Part shown: piece by piece, positions 18,754-27,681 of the stretch
Layout: every line of letters begins with the position of its first letter
How positions within the stretch are numbered: position 1 is the first letter of the stretch
Source of the DNA: Parvicella sp964387945
GTDB taxonomy: Bacteria > Bacteroidota > Bacteroidia > Flavobacteriales_D > Parvicellaceae
Reading direction: 5' to 3'
NCBI GenBank assembly: GCA_964387945.1
Contig: CAYLYX010000002.1
Coordinates: 416,241 to 480,240 of the forward strand
DNA length: 64,000 bases
Position numbers and translations under genes: made by a program
The notes under the pieces: generated by a model
The model's input: only the letters and a program-made list of their open reading frames with translations
Told to the model about the DNA's origin: nothing
The model's database searches: none

Positions 18754-20060
18754 GTTTAATAGAACACGTACGACATATCATCCAGGAACAAAATCATTCC
18801 AAAGAGGAGAAGTTTTTGCTCGCTGTGAGTGGAGGAAAGGATAGTATGGTATTGTTTCATATTTTCTATCAGTTGAAACTCGACTTTGCAGTGGCTCACA
18901 TGAACTATGGGCTACGAGAGGAGGCTGCAGATTTGGATGAAGACCTCGTAAAGAAATTCGCAAATCAACGAGACATCCAATTCTTTTCGAAGAAGGTAAA
19001 TACCAAAGCTTTTTGTGAGCAAGAAGGTTGTTCTACCCAGGAGGGTGCGCGAATACTAAGGTATTCATGGTTTGAGGAATTGCTTGCTACGCACAAGTTG
19101 CAGTGGATTGTTACAGCCCACCATGAAGAAGATAACAAAGAGACATTCATTCAAAACTTAAAGCGGGGAAGTGGCTTACGAGGGCTTAAAGCTATGCAAG
19201 TAGTTCATGAGAATCGACTTAAACCGTTGCTGGAAGTCTCAAGAGAATCAATTGATGCCTATGCTGTCCAACAAGCCGTTGAATTCAGAGAGGACGCTTC
19301 AAACAATCAGAATCACTATCAGCGAAACTTAATTAGAAATCAGTTGCTGCCGAAGCTGGAAGAAAAATTACCTAGAATTGGGAAGGGAATTCTTACTTCC
19401 ATTAAAAACCTACAAGCTGATTACGATTATTTGCTCGAAAGTTTAGAAAAGGAGAAGACGAATCACCTAGAAGGGGTTCGAGATGGTTGGAAAGTGATGA
19501 ACTACAAAAGCCTTCATCCTAGGTTGTTGTTTCACATTTTGGAAAACTTTGGGTTTAATTACCAGCAAGTGCAGGATCTTCTAAGGTCGACTTCGTCTGG
19601 TAAACACATCCATAACGATCGGTTTATTGCAGCGGATGGACATGGAGATTTGTACATTAATCATCAGGAAAAAGAAGGATCGTCTTTTGATGTAATGGAG
19701 TTGAAAGAAGTCGGAATTTATGACCTTGGAAGTGAAAAAATCCAGCTTTCGGAAGCTGCTTACCCTTCTTCTTTTGATGGAAATAAAGCCATTGCCTATG
19801 TAGATGCGGATGCCCTGAAGTGGCCATTGATCGTTAGAAATTATCGAGCTGGGGATAGCATCCAACCAATCGGTATGAAAGGGTCAAAGAAATTGAGCGA
19901 TTACTTTACAGACGAGAAGATTCCAGTTCATCGAAGAGCCCAGCAAAAAGTAGTTGTTTCTGGAGATAAAATTGTTTGGGTAGTCGGAGAAGTGGTAAGC
20001 GATTTAGCTAAGTTGACTGCTTCCACAAAAAAAGTTCTAAAGTTTGAAACTTTTAAATAA
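18750..20060 (+). CDS. tilS: tRNA(Ile)-lysidine synthase
   Basis: A 436-residue TilS. It attaches lysine to cytidine 34 of the AUA-reading tRNA-Ile, an essential step that changes both charging and decoding. The ATP-binding P-loop SGGKDS is at residues 27-32; other marks are HMNYGLREEAADLDE, TAHHEEDNKET and FREDASN..YQRNLIRN. The C-terminal TilS domain carries the KLSDYFTDEKIPVHRR motif. It ends the chain of four genes with overlapping ends that begins with the T9SS adhesin. Confidence 0.95.
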   Translation: MSLIEHVRHIIQEQNHSKEEKFLLAVSGGKDSMVLFHIFYQLKLDFAVAHMNYGLREEAADLDEDLVKKFANQRDIQFFSKKVNTKAFCEQEGCSTQEGARILRYSWFEELLATHKLQWIVTAHHEEDNKETFIQNLKRGSGLRGLKAMQVVHENRLKPLLEVSRESIDAYAVQQAVEFREDASNNQNHYQRNLIRNQLLPKLEEKLPRIGKGILTSIKNLQADYDYLLESLEKEKTNHLEGVRDGWKVMNYKSLHPRLLFHILENFGFNYQQVQDLLRSTSSGKHIHNDRFIAADGHGDLYINHQEKEGSSFDVMELKEVGIYDLGSEKIQLSEAAYPSSFDGNKAIAYVDADALKWPLIVRNYRAGDSIQPIGMKGSKKLSDYFTDEKIPVHRRAQQKVVVSGDKIVWVVGEVVSDLAKLTASTKKVLKFETFK

Positions 20061-20154
20061 CTTCATCGTATAAGACATTACTTTTCAAACGTAACAAGCG
20101 AATTTATTAACCACCACCGAGCTTGCCTCAACTCGGACTCAACCAGTAACGACT

Positions 20155-20457
20155 ATGAAAGCAACTACAACGCTAGCAGGAAGCCCTGTCCTCGTACAAA
20201 AGGAGGATATCCCTTCTTTAAGATTTCCAAAGGAACCCCTAAATAGAAGCAAAGATGAGCAAAGCATCTTAAGAAAAAAGCTACGAGACTCTATGGTTTT
20301 GGGAAATATTCATCATCAAAAAATTCGAATTGTTTTTCAGGATGATGAGGGCGTTAAAGAAGTACGCACCACCATTTGGGCAGCTGATGATCGCTTCATA
20401 GTTCTTAAAAAAGGCGTTTCCATCCCTGTTGATCGCGTTATCGAACTCAACCTCTAA
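20155..20457 (+). CDS. Conserved hypothetical protein, 100 residues
   Basis: A small soluble protein with no signal peptide. The second half forms a likely small beta-rich fold (HHQKIRIVFQDDEG, VRTTIWAADDRFIVLKKGV, IPVDRVIEL), resembling Sm- or SH3-like RNA or nucleotide sensing folds only in a general way. The 94-base gap upstream contains no clear promoter. Its TAA stop abuts the TAA stop of the convergent gene, forming the palindrome TAATTA. Function unknown. Confidence 0.75.
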   Translation: MKATTTLAGSPVLVQKEDIPSLRFPKEPLNRSKDEQSILRKKLRDSMVLGNIHHQKIRIVFQDDEGVKEVRTTIWAADDRFIVLKKGVSIPVDRVIELNL

Positions 20458-21207
20458 TTACTGCGCCTGATATTTGAATTCGATCCACCCCTGTTTTCGT
20501 AGGGCATCGTTAAAATCCTGATTGAACTTCCAGAGTTTGGCATATTCTGTTGCGGCATTTCGTAAACACGTATTCTGAGTGTTCGTGTGCGTTTCGTCTA
20601 TTTCTGCCGTCACCACCTGACCTTTTTGATTTACTTTAATCAATACCCGCACAGTTCCCTCACTTTTACACAAGTAGGACGGCTTTTTTTCTTTTAAGAC
20701 ATTACGATTGTCCAATTTGTAGTAGACAGTGGCTACCACGTCCATTCCAAAACCAGCGTTGTCATTCGCTTGTGCATCGTCTTTTACCAAGTTGGGATTC
20801 ACATCTTTGTCGTCCTTACTTTCTGAAGGGTCTATAAGATCAGGATTGTCATTTTGAAGATTGCTGAATTCAGCAGCTTCCATCGCTTTAAGTTCATTCC
20901 AAACCTCCTGATCTGCCTGTGACTTACTAAACTGATTCGTATAGGTCGTTTTTTCTTGCGACACATTCGCGGCTACGTTGGTCACAGGTTGACCATTTTC
21001 TGCGACCGGACTTTCAGTAGGATCGGTTTCTTGCTCAGGTTCTTGTTCTGAATAGTCCAATATAGCAACAACCTCCTCATTCGGTTGATCAGGTGGAATT
21101 GCCGTTTCAAGAACAAACCAATTGGCCCAAATCGTAATGAACGCATAAGTTGCGAACACTCCTATCAAACTAAATTTGAATCGTTCTATGAATTCGAGGA
21201 TACCCAT
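20458..21207 (-). CDS. TonB-like energy transducer protein
   Basis: A protein of 249 residues: short cytoplasmic N terminus, one transmembrane helix at about residues 12-32, a long acidic and asparagine-rich periplasmic linker (about 50-160), and a C-terminal TonB-like domain (about 160-249; EGTVRVLIKVNQKGQVVTAE, LWKFNQDF). TonB-type proteins pass proton-motive energy to outer-membrane receptors. The first in-frame codon is TTG at 21210, but ATG at 21207 follows at once and is preferred. It lies 9 bases after the M50 protease gene. ExbB/ExbD are not nearby, and a periplasmic role other than transport is possible. Confidence 0.78.
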   Translation of the reverse strand: MGILEFIERFKFSLIGVFATYAFITIWANWFVLETAIPPDQPNEEVVAILDYSEQEPEQETDPTESPVAENGQPVTNVAANVSQEKTTYTNQFSKSQADQEVWNELKAMEAAEFSNLQNDNPDLIDPSESKDDKDVNPNLVKDDAQANDNAGFGMDVVATVYYKLDNRNVLKEKKPSYLCKSEGTVRVLIKVNQKGQVVTAEIDETHTNTQNTCLRNAATEYAKLWKFNQDFNDALRKQGWIEFKYQAQ

Positions 21208-21216
21208 CAACTTATA

Positions 21217-22170
21217 CTACAACATTTCTCTCAGATCGTTCAATGCATCCAGATTAATCCACACGGAGTACAGGCTAATTAGAATAGTAGACACCCAGAT
21301 GAGTACAAATGAGAGCTTCCCAAGAATGTTGACATCATATTCTACTGGAGTTTTTAGCAAATTGCGAATAGCAGGGGCTAAAACATCCTCTTTTTCATCA
21401 TAATCCTTGCTTTCTGGTGGAATCAAGCTTTCTAACTTTGAGATTTGAATATACTCCTTGCGAAGGCGCCAATAATCTCTGTCAGAAAGATTAGCATAGC
21501 TCACATTGAGTGGGATTTCCAAATGCATCAGACGTTTTCGTAAACGCATTAGCCTAACATGAGATTGAATTCTAAAAAGTGTAAACCCTCCGAAAAGCAT
21601 GACTACGTAAGATTGATACAAAAATCCGATCACAATGATAGCTGCCGAGGAAACACCATTGAAAAGTACTTTGGCGCGATCACTAAAAGAGAAGAACAAT
21701 AGCTCAAACAACTTTCCTCCATCCAGCGGGTCAATGGGTATAAGGTTGAGCACATTTAATGCAACAAAGACAACTCCAAATAAAAGAAAAAGGGGAGGAA
21801 GCAATCCAACATGAAAGGCCAGCAGAAAACCAACACCAATGATGATTCCGGGAACGGGACCAGCGAGTACAATCATCAGTCGTTGAAACTGACTCATTTC
21901 TTCTTTCCGACCAGTGACGACTGCTCCTAGGAAAGGAATAAAGAACATGCCCACGTCATTGTAGCCATAGCTTTTCATGGCGATCAGATGCCCCATTTCG
22001 TGAATGAACAAGACCAGTACAATCAAAAAGATATAGTTGATTTTGATGCCCAACAGAGCAAATAATCCAACAAAGAGTGCGAGGCTCCCGATCGTCTTAA
22101 GGATGCTGGAGGTGTTTTTCTCCTTTATTTCTGGTTTGGGAGGGAAATATGTATAGTCTTCTGATTCCAC
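21217..22170 (-). CDS. Site-2-protease-family membrane metalloprotease (M50)
   Basis: A 317-residue polytopic membrane protein with the zinc motif HEMGH (residues 57-61) inside a membrane helix and the third-ligand motif PLDGGKL in a later helix. These are the hallmarks of M50 (site-2 protease) enzymes, which cut transmembrane segments. The N-terminal cytoplasmic piece is proline- and lysine-rich. The C terminus adds a soluble segment (YWRLRKEYIQISK) and a final pair of membrane helices. No PDZ domain is visible. Located directly upstream of the TonB-like gene, which may or may not be a substrate. Confidence 0.9.
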   Translation of the reverse strand: MESEDYTYFPPKPEIKEKNTSSILKTIGSLALFVGLFALLGIKINYIFLIVLVLFIHEMGHLIAMKSYGYNDVGMFFIPFLGAVVTGRKEEMSQFQRLMIVLAGPVPGIIIGVGFLLAFHVGLLPPLFLLFGVVFVALNVLNLIPIDPLDGGKLFELLFFSFSDRAKVLFNGVSSAAIIVIGFLYQSYVVMLFGGFTLFRIQSHVRLMRLRKRLMHLEIPLNVSYANLSDRDYWRLRKEYIQISKLESLIPPESKDYDEKEDVLAPAIRNLLKTPVEYDVNILGKLSFVLIWVSTILISLYSVWINLDALNDLREML

Positions 22171-22208
22171 ATAGCAAATTTACCGTATTTTTTTGAGCCT
22201 TAGGGTGG

Positions 22209-22721
22209 TCAGTCCTTCTTATCCCTTTTCTCCCACTTAAACTTACGGTCTTTTGAAATAAAATACCGGAGCGAGACATGCAGTTTATTGTAGTCTGTAA
22301 ATTGATCGGGACCAGCAAGGAAATTATAGCTTGCCATGAGGTGAAAGCCTATCAGTTTGAAACCAATAGAAGGTGAAGCACCTACACAAGCATAGGTGAA
22401 ATCTGAAAGGTAGGTAAAATTTACTCCATAGGTAAAGTCTGCACGCCCCCATTTGAACCAAGGACCAGCCTTGAAGCCGAGATTGTTGCTCCCAAAATGA
22501 TACTCTCCGTTTGCTGCAATTGCCCATGTAAATGGTTTTCGCAGTTTGAGTTCTTTCCATTGACGTTCCATTCCTAATTCAATACCAAAGAATTCCCCTT
22601 TTTGCACACCGATAAGCAGTCCAGTTTTAATCGTGCGTAATTCAGGAATAATGCCTGGAGGTTCGCTACACCAAGCAAACATCGGAAGGAATATCATCCA
22701 TATGATTAAAAGTTTCTTCAA
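22209..22721 (-). CDS. Exported outer-membrane beta-barrel-like protein
   Basis: A 170-residue protein with a signal peptide (about residues 1-19) and alternating aromatic/hydrophobic strands ending in aromatic residues (ANGEYHFGS, GPWFKWGRADFTYGVNFTYLSD, LHVSLRYF). This pattern fits a small outer-membrane barrel. The C-terminal tail is very basic (KWEKRDKKD). It lies 7 bases after the SprE/PorW-like gene and is probably co-transcribed with it. No named family was recognised. Confidence 0.72.
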   Translation of the reverse strand: MKKLLIIWMIFLPMFAWCSEPPGIIPELRTIKTGLLIGVQKGEFFGIELGMERQWKELKLRKPFTWAIAANGEYHFGSNNLGFKAGPWFKWGRADFTYGVNFTYLSDFTYACVGASPSIGFKLIGFHLMASYNFLAGPDQFTDYNKLHVSLRYFISKDRKFKWEKRDKKD

Positions 22722-22728
22722 AAAACTC

Positions 22729-25413
22729 TTATTCTTGCGTGTAATTTTTGTTGAAGAAGTTGAGATAGGCTTCGATATCTTTCTCCAAGAATAGAGCGGA
22801 GAAATTTTTGTCTGTAATCACAAAATAATCAAAGTCTTTAAGCTTTTTTACCTGCTTTTCGTTGACCTTAAAGGTTAGGTAGTAGTCCATCGCTTCATCT
22901 TTGTTATTAAACGGTTTCACAATGATCAACTGATTATTTTCGTCAATGAAGCTGCTCTTCGTCTCAAGGCTTTTGGTAGAAAAAGAGGCAATATTAAGAT
23001 CAGAAACCTTAGACTTTGCCTGATTGACACTTCCGGCTTCATTCGGGAATACCAAAACAAAGAAATGCTTTGCCTCCGTATCATAAATGTAGGTACTAGC
23101 TCCTGTTTTGGCATCAATCACAGACTGAACGTTTCTCAGCTTGTCCAGCGTAGCCTGACTCTGAGCCACAATCACTTCATCAGTACAGTTGGCAATCACA
23201 TCCTCTAATGCATCTTCAATAGGAGAAAGATCTTCTGGATCTGGGTTGCTATAACCAACGGCAAGAGCTTTCATGTAAAGGTATTTGCACGAAAGTGGAT
23301 TGTCTTCAATGGTCAGACGCTTATCGATATCCGTAATGGTTCCAGCGTAGTCCTTCGCAATAAATTTGTTGTAAATTTTTTGATACTCTTCTTCCTCTTT
23401 TTGGGTGGCACTATTCAGCTCTTCTGCATAATTGGGGTTTTCAATAAGTTTTGCGTATTCCGTATCTGGATAGTCTTTGAGAATCCAGTCTTTATACTTA
23501 TTCATCCCTGCAGTATTTCCTGCTTCTTTATCGATGAGGTAAACTTGATAGAGCGATTCCACTGACAATGCGTGTGGAAGGTATTTTTCCAGTTTTTGAA
23601 AAGTCTTTTTTGCTCCTTCTGGATCGTCTAATTTCTGCTTGTAGATGGTAGCCGCATTATAGTAACCATTGATCACATCCTCTTGAGCTTTCTTTTCCTT
23701 GGTAGGAATTCCGCAAGGGAGATCTTTCTTATAGTAGTCAATTGTCAGTAACGGGTCCTCCTTATCCTCCCCATTCGAATTTGTGTTATCATCCGTAAAC
23801 ACAGCAGATTTATCTGATCTTCTCCAGTTGTCTTCGTTGGGTCTAGGACCCCACACCTCTTTAAATTTCGTAAATCCATTGTCTCTCAGTTTTTCATTTT
23901 GAGACCAGAAATTACCTTTTGCGGCTAAATTTCCTCCTCCTGAAGGAGTAAGTGCCGCTGCCATGGCCTCTTCTTCTTCTGCTTGACGTTTAGCAATGAG
24001 GTCATCAATTTGATCTTGGATGTGCTTATTCAGTTCATTTTCACTCAGCTCACATAGCCCCAGCAGACTGTCCTGATGATTGGCCGTATTCAAGTGACCC
24101 ACTAACTCCGTCAAACTGATGTTTTGAAATTCAATGGTTTCATACTCAGGATGACTTTGATCGAGAACAGAAAGCGTACTATCGTAATACTTTTGTGCCT
24201 TGATGTAGTCTTTAGATTCGTAAAAAAGTTTACCGAGTCGCAGAAAGGATTTACTTTTTTGCTTAGGATTGGAAGTACTCGACTTAACGGATAATTCAAG
24301 GTATTCAATTCCTTCGGATTTGTTCCCGTCCTGTAGTTCTAGGTCACCTAAGGCGTAGTAAATCTGATCCAAATAATCCGCATTCTTCTCATCCTTGATC
24401 ATTTTTCGTAACTCAGCCTTTACCTTGTTTCTATCTCCACCACTAAAAGCTAACGCCTTGTTGATCTTAGCCACAAAAGCCATGTCGTATTTGGGATTAC
24501 GCTTTACCACCTCGGCATAAAGTTCACTCGCTTCAGGGTTGTTTTGCTTGTGCTTGATTTGCGCTAAAATGAAGATCAAACGCGTTTTGAATTGTCGGTC
24601 TTTTACAACCTCAATGGACTTTTCCAATGCTTCTTCAGCTTTGCCAAACTCTTTCTTTCGAATGTAATAGTCAGCAAGAACAGGATAGTACTCACGTTCA
24701 AAATCTTCCGTAAATTCTGGAGGTCCTGTTTCCTCCTCTTTGTCTGAGGTTGGAGACTTACGCTTTTTGCGTCTCTTCCCTTTATACTTGGATTTTTTCT
24801 TCTTTACCTTTTTCTCTTTCTTCTTTTTTTCTTCTGATGCAGCGGCTTGCTCATCCATCTCCTCTTGTAGTTCGTCTAGTATGGATTTTGCAGCGGGAAA
24901 ATTTCCCTGTTCCATGTGAACCTTAGCTTGCCACAGGCGAGCATCGTAGATGATCTCCTCTGTAGGATACTGCTTCTCAATGAACTCAAATTTTTTGAGT
25001 GATTTATCAAAATCTGCTTTGTAAAATTGTGATTCCCCAATCACAAACCAGTTGTCATCTATCCAGTCACACCATTCGGTACGTTTGAATTGCCCTACTT
25101 TCTTTTCTGGCATTTGATGCTTGAAGATAACAGTCTCACATTTTCTAATGGCAGTATCCATCGGAGACTTGAAGTTCTTAGCCTCTTCTTCGTTTGGGTA
25201 GATAAACACCGGAATGATTTCATCGTAGTTTTCGCTGTAGCCTGTTTCAAAGGTTGTCATCGTTTCCTTGATCAACTCTTTGGCATTCCAATACCCGTTG
25301 TAATGCGCTGTTACGTTATGATATGTACGGTTGATCCATGCGTCCTTTTCAGTACTGCAGGCCGCAATTGCGATCGCCATGATCAATAATACTACGTAAC
25401 TTACCTTTTTCAT
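22729..25413 (-). CDS. SprE/PorW-family TPR lipoprotein of the type IX secretion system
   Basis: An 894-residue lipoprotein with lipobox IAAC (Cys19). It begins STEKDAWINRTYHNVTAHYNGYWN in pieces, the characteristic start of SprE/PorW proteins, which are needed for T9SS secretion and gliding in Flavobacterium and Porphyromonas. Tetratricopeptide repeats fill residues about 110-430 (FDKSLKKFEFIEKQYP, YIKAQKYYDSTL), followed by a long low-complexity and helical region and further repeat-like units. An unusual run of lysine and arginine interrupts residues about 193-222. A TAATTTTG -7 box sits on the minus strand at 25445-25438. The T9SS adhesin at 12852 is a likely client of the system. Confidence 0.85.
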   Translation of the reverse strand: MKKVSYVVLLIMAIAIAACSTEKDAWINRTYHNVTAHYNGYWNAKELIKETMTTFETGYSENYDEIIPVFIYPNEEEAKNFKSPMDTAIRKCETVIFKHQMPEKKVGQFKRTEWCDWIDDNWFVIGESQFYKADFDKSLKKFEFIEKQYPTEEIIYDARLWQAKVHMEQGNFPAAKSILDELQEEMDEQAAASEEKKKKEKKVKKKKSKYKGKRRKKRKSPTSDKEEETGPPEFTEDFEREYYPVLADYYIRKKEFGKAEEALEKSIEVVKDRQFKTRLIFILAQIKHKQNNPEASELYAEVVKRNPKYDMAFVAKINKALAFSGGDRNKVKAELRKMIKDEKNADYLDQIYYALGDLELQDGNKSEGIEYLELSVKSSTSNPKQKSKSFLRLGKLFYESKDYIKAQKYYDSTLSVLDQSHPEYETIEFQNISLTELVGHLNTANHQDSLLGLCELSENELNKHIQDQIDDLIAKRQAEEEEAMAAALTPSGGGNLAAKGNFWSQNEKLRDNGFTKFKEVWGPRPNEDNWRRSDKSAVFTDDNTNSNGEDKEDPLLTIDYYKKDLPCGIPTKEKKAQEDVINGYYNAATIYKQKLDDPEGAKKTFQKLEKYLPHALSVESLYQVYLIDKEAGNTAGMNKYKDWILKDYPDTEYAKLIENPNYAEELNSATQKEEEEYQKIYNKFIAKDYAGTITDIDKRLTIEDNPLSCKYLYMKALAVGYSNPDPEDLSPIEDALEDVIANCTDEVIVAQSQATLDKLRNVQSVIDAKTGASTYIYDTEAKHFFVLVFPNEAGSVNQAKSKVSDLNIASFSTKSLETKSSFIDENNQLIIVKPFNNKDEAMDYYLTFKVNEKQVKKLKDFDYFVITDKNFSALFLEKDIEAYLNFFNKNYTQE

Positions 25414-25603
25414 TCAGGTGTAATAACTAAAAACGCCCAAAATTATTATAAAATCAGAGAAAATTAAATTTTGTTATGCTAATCTTGAAACCTAAAAGCG
25501 GATTGTTCGTTGTTCGCTTATGCAGTCTTAGATCGTACGGGTTTTATCGTTAAAATCTGTTATAATCAAGAATTAGCAAGGTTTTATTTAGCATATTTGT
25601 AGT

Positions 25604-26518
25604 ATGGCAAAGTCCAAGAAGGATAGTGAAGAAAGGGTTTCACTCTGGGAGCGATTAACCAAAAGATCTCGGCTGTCTGTTGTTGATCCGATTACATTTG
25701 AGGTGAAACGCGAGTTTTCTTTCACACCCATGAGCTTCATCGTTGTCAGTTTATTTGTGTTGATTTTACTCGTGACCGCTACCTGGGCTACCATTGCTTA
25801 TACGCCTCTAAGACAATCCATTCCGGGTTATCCGAATATTGCCAATGAAGAAAAGAAGAAGCGTCAGGAGATTGAGAACTTGGAGTATCTTCAGGAACTG
25901 GAAAAGAAACAAGCCATCTTGGAGCAATACAACAAGCCACTAATTGCTATTCTCAATGAACAAGAACCGCCAGACCCTTCTATTCCAATGGACTCACTAT
26001 CATTATTGGATACGAGTGAGATCAACCAAATTAGCTTTGAAATTAGTGAAAAGGACTCCATCCTGCGGGAAAAAGTAAAAGCAAGCGAGAAATATGGTTT
26101 TAGTCTGCAAAATAAGGTCGTAACCGGAAGTGCGGATAACATCGCTGGAGTCTACTTCTTCTCTCCACTAAAAGGAGAAGTATGCGGAGAAGTAAATGTG
26201 AAAGCAGGTCACTATGGGATTGACGTAAAAGCTCCTAAGAACGAAGCTGTAAAATCAACCTTAGATGGAACGGTAATTTATGCTGAATGGACACCAGAAA
26301 ATGGACACGTTATTCACGTTCAGCACGCACACAATTTGGTTTCCATTTACAAGCATAATTCTGCGTTACTTAAGAAACAAGGAGATGCCGTAAAAAGTGG
26401 AGAACCCATCGCGATTATTGGCAATTCGGGAATTCTGAGTTTGGGAACTCATTTACATTTTGAACTCTGGTATAATGGGGTCCCACTGGATCCTAAGTTG
26501 TTCGTTAACTTTGAATAA
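25604..26518 (+). CDS. Membrane-anchored M23 peptidase
   Basis: A 304-residue peptidoglycan hydrolase candidate: basic cytoplasmic N terminus, one transmembrane helix (about residues 46-68), a coiled-coil stretch (about 85-115), then a LytM/M23 domain. Zinc ligands are visible in HYGIDVKAP (His and Asp) and HLHFE (second His), plus the catalytic-region His in IYKHNS, so the site is complete. It stands alone in a 190-base upstream region (25414-25603) shared with the divergent SprE/PorW gene. A CATATTTG element at 25592-25599 is a one-mismatch -7 box. Confidence 0.88.
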   Translation: MAKSKKDSEERVSLWERLTKRSRLSVVDPITFEVKREFSFTPMSFIVVSLFVLILLVTATWATIAYTPLRQSIPGYPNIANEEKKKRQEIENLEYLQELEKKQAILEQYNKPLIAILNEQEPPDPSIPMDSLSLLDTSEINQISFEISEKDSILREKVKASEKYGFSLQNKVVTGSADNIAGVYFFSPLKGEVCGEVNVKAGHYGIDVKAPKNEAVKSTLDGTVIYAEWTPENGHVIHVQHAHNLVSIYKHNSALLKKQGDAVKSGEPIAIIGNSGILSLGTHLHFELWYNGVPLDPKLFVNFE

Positions 26519-26540
26519 TTGGATTTCAGAAAAGTAAACT

Positions 26541-27569
26541 TTACTTGCTGTACCACTGGATGGCAGCGCGAATTTCTTCTTCCGTAGCAGATTGATTGAA
26601 GATGCCTTTCCCTAGTCCTTCTAGTAAGGTGAAGTTGATGTTTTCGTCATGATTTTTTTTGTCATTTTTCATGCGTTCCAACATCGGCTCTACGTCATCG
26701 GTTGAAATGGAGATGCGCTCATACAATTTGTCCAGTGCGTTAACGATCTTTTCAAAGTAATGCGCATTGATCAACTCCTTGTCAAACGAAATCTTAGTTT
26801 CCATTAACATTCCAGCAACGACTCCAAACCCATGTAGGATCGGGCTACCCTGCTCCAACCTGTGAGATTCTAATGCATGCCCAATGGTATGCCCAAAGTT
26901 CAGTAATTTTCGCATGCCTTTTTCGGTTGGGTCTTGTGCCACAATTTCACCTTTAATGCGAACACTTCCTTCCACTACTTTTTCCCATTTTAGTTGGTCA
27001 AATTCCGTATAGGTACAATAGTCAAAGTATTTACTATCCACAATTAATCCATGTTTAAGAACCTCCGCAAAGCCAGACATCAACTCTTCTTTAGGCAAAG
27101 TTTGCAAAAAAGCGATATCGCAAAAAACAGCTTTGGCCTCCTTAATAACGCCTACTTGATTTTTAAATTCAAAAAAATCGATTCCGGTTTTACCTCCAAT
27201 GGCGGCATCTACCATGGCAAGTAGAGTCGTTGGGATATTGATGAAGTCAACGCCACGCTTATAGGTAGCCGCTGCAAATCCTCCCATGTCTGTGATTACA
27301 CCACCCCCTAGGTTGATGATCAAACCATCTCTCCTGAAGTGATTTTCCGTCAAATCTTTCCAAATTGCAGCCACCGTTTGGATGTTTTTATACTCCTCTC
27401 CAGATGGCAGCTGTACAGCGTCAATGTTGATATCCGTTATCAGATGAACTTCACCCAAATAGGGAGCCGTATTCTCATCAACAATGGCGATGATCTGCGA
27501 AGGATCGTAGCTTGCGATAAGTTCATTAAAGCGGGGATCAGTGATGGAGCCAATGTGGACGTTGTTCAT
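26541..27569 (-). CDS. aroB: 3-dehydroquinate synthase
   Basis: A 342-residue AroB converting DAHP to 3-dehydroquinate, step two of the shikimate pathway. NAD-binding and active-site motifs are present: PSGEEYKN, LGGGVITDMGGFAAATYKRG, PTTLLAMVDAAIGGKTGID, GFAEVLKHG and LNFGHTIGHALE (metal-binding His). The frame extends to 27611, but the ATG at 27569 (MNNVHIGS) is the plausible start because the extra N terminus is hydrophobic and not conserved. Linked through chorismate to the pabB gene elsewhere in the window. Confidence 0.95.
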   Translation of the reverse strand: MNNVHIGSITDPRFNELIASYDPSQIIAIVDENTAPYLGEVHLITDINIDAVQLPSGEEYKNIQTVAAIWKDLTENHFRRDGLIINLGGGVITDMGGFAAATYKRGVDFINIPTTLLAMVDAAIGGKTGIDFFEFKNQVGVIKEAKAVFCDIAFLQTLPKEELMSGFAEVLKHGLIVDSKYFDYCTYTEFDQLKWEKVVEGSVRIKGEIVAQDPTEKGMRKLLNFGHTIGHALESHRLEQGSPILHGFGVVAGMLMETKISFDKELINAHYFEKIVNALDKLYERISISTDDVEPMLERMKNDKKNHDENINFTLLEGLGKGIFNQSATEEEIRAAIQWYSK

Positions 27570-27681
27570 GACGAAAAATAGTTTTATGACTACAAATAAA
27601 AGACTATTCAAAGATTAGTCGTTAACAATTTCTAAAATTGCTTGAAAAATTGTGCCTGATTTAGACCTTAATTTGCAAGCT

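Noticed and set aside
26520..26550. AAGTAAACTTTACTT dyad between the M23 gene and aroB
   Set aside because: The loop would be only one base and there is no T tract, so a terminator is not supported.
27626..27640. CAATTT-CTA-AAATTG dyad in the aroB/M23 divergent region
   Set aside because: Short and fully AT-rich; expected by chance in this composition, with no T tract for a terminator.
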